8,903 nt of DNA from Acidobacteriota bacterium (GTDB taxonomy: Bacteria > Acidobacteriota > Terriglobia > Terriglobales > Acidobacteriaceae). Position 1 is the first letter of the stretch; each line of letters starts with the position of its first letter. Below, in pieces: positions 6,431 to 8,903 of this stretch. The stretch covers positions 1-8,903 of the forward strand of contig JAJZIF010000122.1 of assembly GCA_021810735.1 (NCBI GenBank). Direction: 5' to 3'. The notes under the pieces were generated by a model. It was not told where the DNA came from, ran no database searches, and worked only from the letters and a program-made list of their open reading frames with translations. The position numbers and the translations under genes are program-made.

Positions 6431-7015
6431 ATGACCACGATGACCATCAAGCTTTCTGCGCCCAGTCAGGAAATGGCGATCAGCTCCGCCTCGTCAGTGG
6501 CTATAAGCTTTCCACCATCCATCCCGGAGCCGGCGCGTGCGCAACTCCTGCGCATGTTTCGTGACCCGAACGTTCTCGAACGCCCGGAGCGGAGTGAACT
6601 GGTGGCACAGCTCAAGGAGGCCGTAGCCCTCGAACCGCAGGCCTCTGAACTGCGCGTCTTGCTGGGAATGGCCCTATGCGTAAATTTTGACGGTCAGTCC
6701 GCTCTTGAAGAGCTTCGCGAGGCCTGCCGCCTGGCTCCCGACAGCTTTATTGCCCAACTCAAGTTCGGAGAATTGCTTATGCGCCTGCGCGTGTGCGATC
6801 AGGCTGCTGAGCGTACTCAACTTGCTGCTGAGCTAGCTGCCACTTCCCTGCAGGCCGAGTTGGCCCGCCGTCAGGCTACGACGATTCGGACGATGCAGCG
6901 CGAAGGGATTGAGCGTGGAGGATACGGGAAGCTGTTGAATGCTTTTCGCTTTGCGCATGTCTTTGCTACTCGCCGGAAAGCAGATGAGAAGGCTGTTGTG
7001 CTTAGTACACAGTAG
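6431..7015 (+). CDS. Small TPR-like helical protein (194 aa)
   Basis: The start is the ATG at 6431, 9 bases after GGAG (6418-6421). A second ATG at 6440 is possible. The product has 194 residues, no signal peptide and no membrane segment, so it is probably cytoplasmic. After a Ser/Pro-rich N-terminus (1-35), helical pairs resembling tetratricopeptide repeats appear at about 55-87 (AVALEPQASELRVLLGMAL) and 88-121 (ACRLAPDSFIAQLKFGELL), with a weaker third at about 124-155. The spacing of the A-L-x-P turns is about 34 residues, as in TPRs. The C-terminus (160-194) is basic and unassigned. TPR proteins mediate protein-protein contacts; the partner here is unknown. It lies only 48 bases after the amtB terminator, so it needs its own promoter or read-through; I see no clear promoter in the gap. 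Confidence 0.75.
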   Translation: MTTMTIKLSAPSQEMAISSASSVAISFPPSIPEPARAQLLRMFRDPNVLERPERSELVAQLKEAVALEPQASELRVLLGMALCVNFDGQSALEELREACRLAPDSFIAQLKFGELLMRLRVCDQAAERTQLAAELAATSLQAELARRQATTIRTMQREGIERGGYGKLLNAFRFAHVFATRRKADEKAVVLSTQ

Positions 7016-7113
7016 CGGATTGCGGTTGCCAATGCTTTTTGAGGCAAAGGCTTTTCATCGTTGCGATGGCTTGACCTGTCTATGCGAGCATCGGGCCCAC
7101 AGTGCTGAATCAT

Positions 7114-7124
7114 TCCCAGTGGGA
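7114..7124. repeat. Short palindrome upstream of the antiporter gene
   Basis: TCCCA-G-TGGGA is a perfect 5-bp inverted repeat around one base, 18 bases before the antiporter start. It overlaps the only GGAG near that start. A one-base loop cannot fold as RNA, so if it is functional it would more likely be a protein-binding site. Such a short repeat can arise by chance. Confidence 0.2.
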
Positions 7125-7142
7125 GCGGAACTGCTGTAATCC

Positions 7143-8537
7143 ATGCCAGCTATTCTCCAACTCGCGTTACTGATTGCCGTGCTTCTGCCAGCAAGCAAAA
7201 TTGTTGCGTCTATCTTCAGCCGCTTTGGAATCCCAGGAATCATCGGCGAACTGATGGTAGGCATCTTGGCCGGGCCAGGGGCGCTCAATATCATGCACCT
7301 GCGTATGTTTGAGGGTAGCCGCGCCGATAGCGCTTTCATGTTGCTTGCGCAGTTCGGAGGCCTGGTTCTGATGTTCATTGCCGGTTTTGAGACAGATATA
7401 GACCGGATGAAAGAAGCCGGTGGAACGGCCTTTCTGGTCGCGCTGTCCGGGGTTATCTGGCCATTTTTTCTGGGCTCCGCTGCCTGCCATCTGTTTGGAC
7501 TTCCCTGGAACGTAGCGCTTTTTCTTGGGGGAGCACTGACGGCCACCAGCGTGTCTATTTCCGCGCGCACTCTCATGGATGCTGGGCGAATGTCGTCGCC
7601 CGAGGCCACCGTGATTCTGGGTGCCGCCGTTATCGATGACGTAATGGGTCTGTTTGTGCTGGCGTTTTTAACGGCTACAGCCAGCGGTGTGAACGTGGAT
7701 TCGTTCGGCGTCGCACCTGCAGCTGCCGTCTGGATGCAGCACCACATCGGTTTTGCTGCACGTTTTCCGTTACTAGTTCGCATGGTGCTGATCGCCGTTA
7801 GCGTGGGTGTCTTCTTCGTAGTCGGTTACGGAGGAGCGAAGCGATGGCTAGATCCGTTGATTCTGCAGATGCGCCGTCTTTCCTCGGCTGAGGCCGTTAC
7901 CAGTTGCGTCCTCGCGTTGGTGCTGATTTATGCCATCGGAGCTGAATGGCTGGGCTCCGTTGCCGGCATCACCGGAGCCTACCTGCTCGGCTACGTATTT
8001 GCGGGCTCAGAGTTCAAAGCCGACGTCGAGCGCACCTTCCATGCACTCGGCCACGGCCTGCTTATCCCGCTCTTCTTTGTCTCGATTGGTCTCACCAGCA
8101 ATTTCCACGCCCTCGGCGGGCATTGGATGCTGCTTGGGGTGATATTCGTGATTGCCGTGATTACAAAGATATTCGGCTGCGGGCTGGCGGCCATAGCCCG
8201 CGGCATGAGCTTTGTACGCAGCTTGCGGATTGGTTGCGGTATGGTTTCGCGCGGAGAAGTAGGTGTGATTGTCGCCGCCATGGCCGTACGCGCGAGGATT
8301 TTCACGCAATCGCAGGTGGCATTGATGGTAGCTGTGGTATTGCTCACGACCCTGCTGACTCCTCTCGCTCTGCGTGGCGCATTCCAGCTCCGCTGCCCTG
8401 AAGATGACGAGGATATTTCCGGTGGTGCGGCCAAGTACGACGAAATCGCCCCGCCTGTTCCGTCATACTCGAGCATCGAGTCTACCGATTTGAGCCAGAC
8501 CGAACGTCCCGTTTCTCGGAGCCTCGCAGGGGCATAG
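7143..8537 (+). CDS. Cation:proton antiporter, CPA2 family (NapA/KefB-type membrane domain)
   Basis: 464 residues from the ATG at 7143. The Shine-Dalgarno is weak (GGAA 12 bases upstream; GGAG 17). The inner-membrane protein has about 12-13 hydrophobic segments. Family motifs are visible: FGIPGIIGELMVGILAGP (28-45), LMFIAGFETD (76-85), the unwound-helix motif TATSVSISARTL (133-144), and AAVIDDVMGL (161-170) with Asp165-Asp166, matching the DD pair of electrogenic Na+/H+ antiporters such as NapA. A Lys at 342 (ITKIFGCG) lies where NapA has its essential lysine, and GMVSRGEVGVIVA (366-378) is the conserved late-helix motif. The cytoplasmic tail is short (about 415-464), starts with an acidic cluster (PEDDED) and lacks the TrkA-N/RCK domain of KefB/KefC, so regulation by nucleotide or glutathione binding there is unlikely. 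Likely role: Na+ or K+ efflux and pH homeostasis. The exact ion cannot be told from sequence. Confidence 0.93.
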   Translation: MPAILQLALLIAVLLPASKIVASIFSRFGIPGIIGELMVGILAGPGALNIMHLRMFEGSRADSAFMLLAQFGGLVLMFIAGFETDIDRMKEAGGTAFLVALSGVIWPFFLGSAACHLFGLPWNVALFLGGALTATSVSISARTLMDAGRMSSPEATVILGAAVIDDVMGLFVLAFLTATASGVNVDSFGVAPAAAVWMQHHIGFAARFPLLVRMVLIAVSVGVFFVVGYGGAKRWLDPLILQMRRLSSAEAVTSCVLALVLIYAIGAEWLGSVAGITGAYLLGYVFAGSEFKADVERTFHALGHGLLIPLFFVSIGLTSNFHALGGHWMLLGVIFVIAVITKIFGCGLAAIARGMSFVRSLRIGCGMVSRGEVGVIVAAMAVRARIFTQSQVALMVAVVLLTTLLTPLALRGAFQLRCPEDDEDISGGAAKYDEIAPPVPSYSSIESTDLSQTERPVSRSLAGA

Positions 8538-8630
8538 GAAGGGTGCGGGATTTGCCAGGTGTGTTCCGGGTTCGCTTCCGCGCAAGAAAGACTGCATTCG
8601 CTAGCATCCGTTACCTGAAAATGCACTATC

Positions 8631-8840
8631 ATGAGCGGCATGACGACATTAACGCTGCAAACGCGTTTGGCTGGTCTGGCGCTTTTGGTTGCCGGATGGA
8701 TTGTCCTGCTATTCTCAATTGTCCTCTTGTCTACGCCGGTTTTGCGGTACGTCTTTGTCATCGCCGGCCTGCTGGTCGAGTTGCTCGGCCTCGCGATGGT
8801 CGGCTTGCACCATCGTTCTGAAACAGGAGGCCGAGCATGA
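8631..8840 (+). CDS. Small two-helix membrane protein of unknown function (69 aa)
   Basis: An ORF of 69 residues from the ATG at 8631, with a second in-frame ATG at 8640. Two hydrophobic segments lie at about 13-33 and 38-60, joined by a short turn (STPVLRY). The tail (HHRSETGGRA) is polar. No recognisable Shine-Dalgarno precedes either ATG, so it may be poorly translated, leaderless or started differently. It is preferred over the overlapping frame at 8543-8821 because its product has a coherent membrane pattern and because its stop overlaps the next gene's start by ATGA, a sign of translational coupling. I do not recognise the family. Confidence 0.65.
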   Translation: MSGMTTLTLQTRLAGLALLVAGWIVLLFSIVLLSTPVLRYVFVIAGLLVELLGLAMVGLHHRSETGGRA

Positions 8841-8903
8841 TGTACGCTGACGAGCCCATCGCCGTTCTCTGCATTGTGCTCATAGCGGGATTGCCGCTGG
8901 CAC
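8837..8903 (+). CDS. Start of a membrane or secreted protein gene (truncated by right edge)
   Basis: ATG at 8837 (or the adjacent ATG at 8840) follows a perfect AGGAGG (8825-8830) at 6 bases. It overlaps the stop of the 69-aa gene as ATGA. Only 22 residues are visible, beginning MMYADEPIAVLC and continuing into a hydrophobic stretch. That suggests a first membrane helix or a signal anchor. The function cannot be told. The coupling indicates an operon with the preceding small membrane protein. Confidence 0.7.
   Translation, partial: MMYADEPIAVLCIVLIAGLPLA

Noticed and set aside
7036..7060. Possible hairpin with T-run after the TPR-like gene
   Set aside because: The stem (GCTTT with AAAGGC) is short and imperfect and the T-run is only four bases; not enough to call a terminator.
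7991..8761. 256-codon open frame antisense to the end of the antiporter
   Set aside because: It covers conserved antiporter helices; the product has no domain pattern.
8543..8821. 92-codon plus-strand open frame (GTG start) before and over the 69-aa gene
   Set aside because: It has a possible AGGAAG upstream but too close to the start, and its product is an incoherent mix of Arg, His and Cys. The overlapping 69-aa frame has two clean helices and ATGA coupling.

Overview
This looks like a chromosomal segment of a Gram-negative soil-type bacterium. Acidobacteriota (Terriglobia-like) is my best guess. It rests on the large extracytoplasmic two-component-regulator-propeller sensor, the BBP2-type outer-membrane porin with a proline-rich linker after its signal peptide, and the grouping of that porin with an Amt transporter. 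This taxonomic call is an inference; no rRNA or tRNA gene is present to test it.

Layout: positions 1-2179 on the minus strand hold the first 726 codons of a sensor protein that runs off the left edge (signal peptide, about 15 propeller blade motifs, start of a Y_Y_Y domain). It diverges from a plus-strand cluster across a gene-free region of about 350 bp (2180-2527). That region contains a TTGGC-N9-GCCAA palindrome, whose spacing also fits a sigma-54 promoter in either direction, and a strong GC hairpin in the presumed leader of the porin gene. The plus-strand cluster is: BBP2 porin (2528-3721), a 122-aa membrane protein (3773-4141), a 129-aa four-helix membrane protein (4240-4629) and an AmtB-type ammonium channel with its own signal peptide (4655-6301). 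It is closed by a textbook intrinsic terminator (6342-6382).

Downstream are a small TPR-like cytoplasmic protein (6431-7015), a CPA2-family Na+/H+ antiporter with the electrogenic Asp-Asp motif (7143-8537), a 69-aa two-helix membrane protein (8631-8840), and the first 22 codons of another gene that overlaps it by ATGA and runs off the right edge.

Functionally, the central four genes read as an envelope-spanning nitrogen-uptake unit: an outer-membrane pore, an inner-membrane ammonium channel, and two small unassigned membrane proteins between them. No PII (glnK/glnB) gene is present in the window. The divergent sensor may control the unit, but only its position suggests this. No mobile elements, CRISPR arrays, RNA genes or clear signs of horizontal transfer were seen. 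The most interesting items are the two uncharacterised membrane proteins between porin and Amt, the structured leader and palindrome in the divergent intergenic region, and the hairpin across the stop codon of the 122-aa gene.
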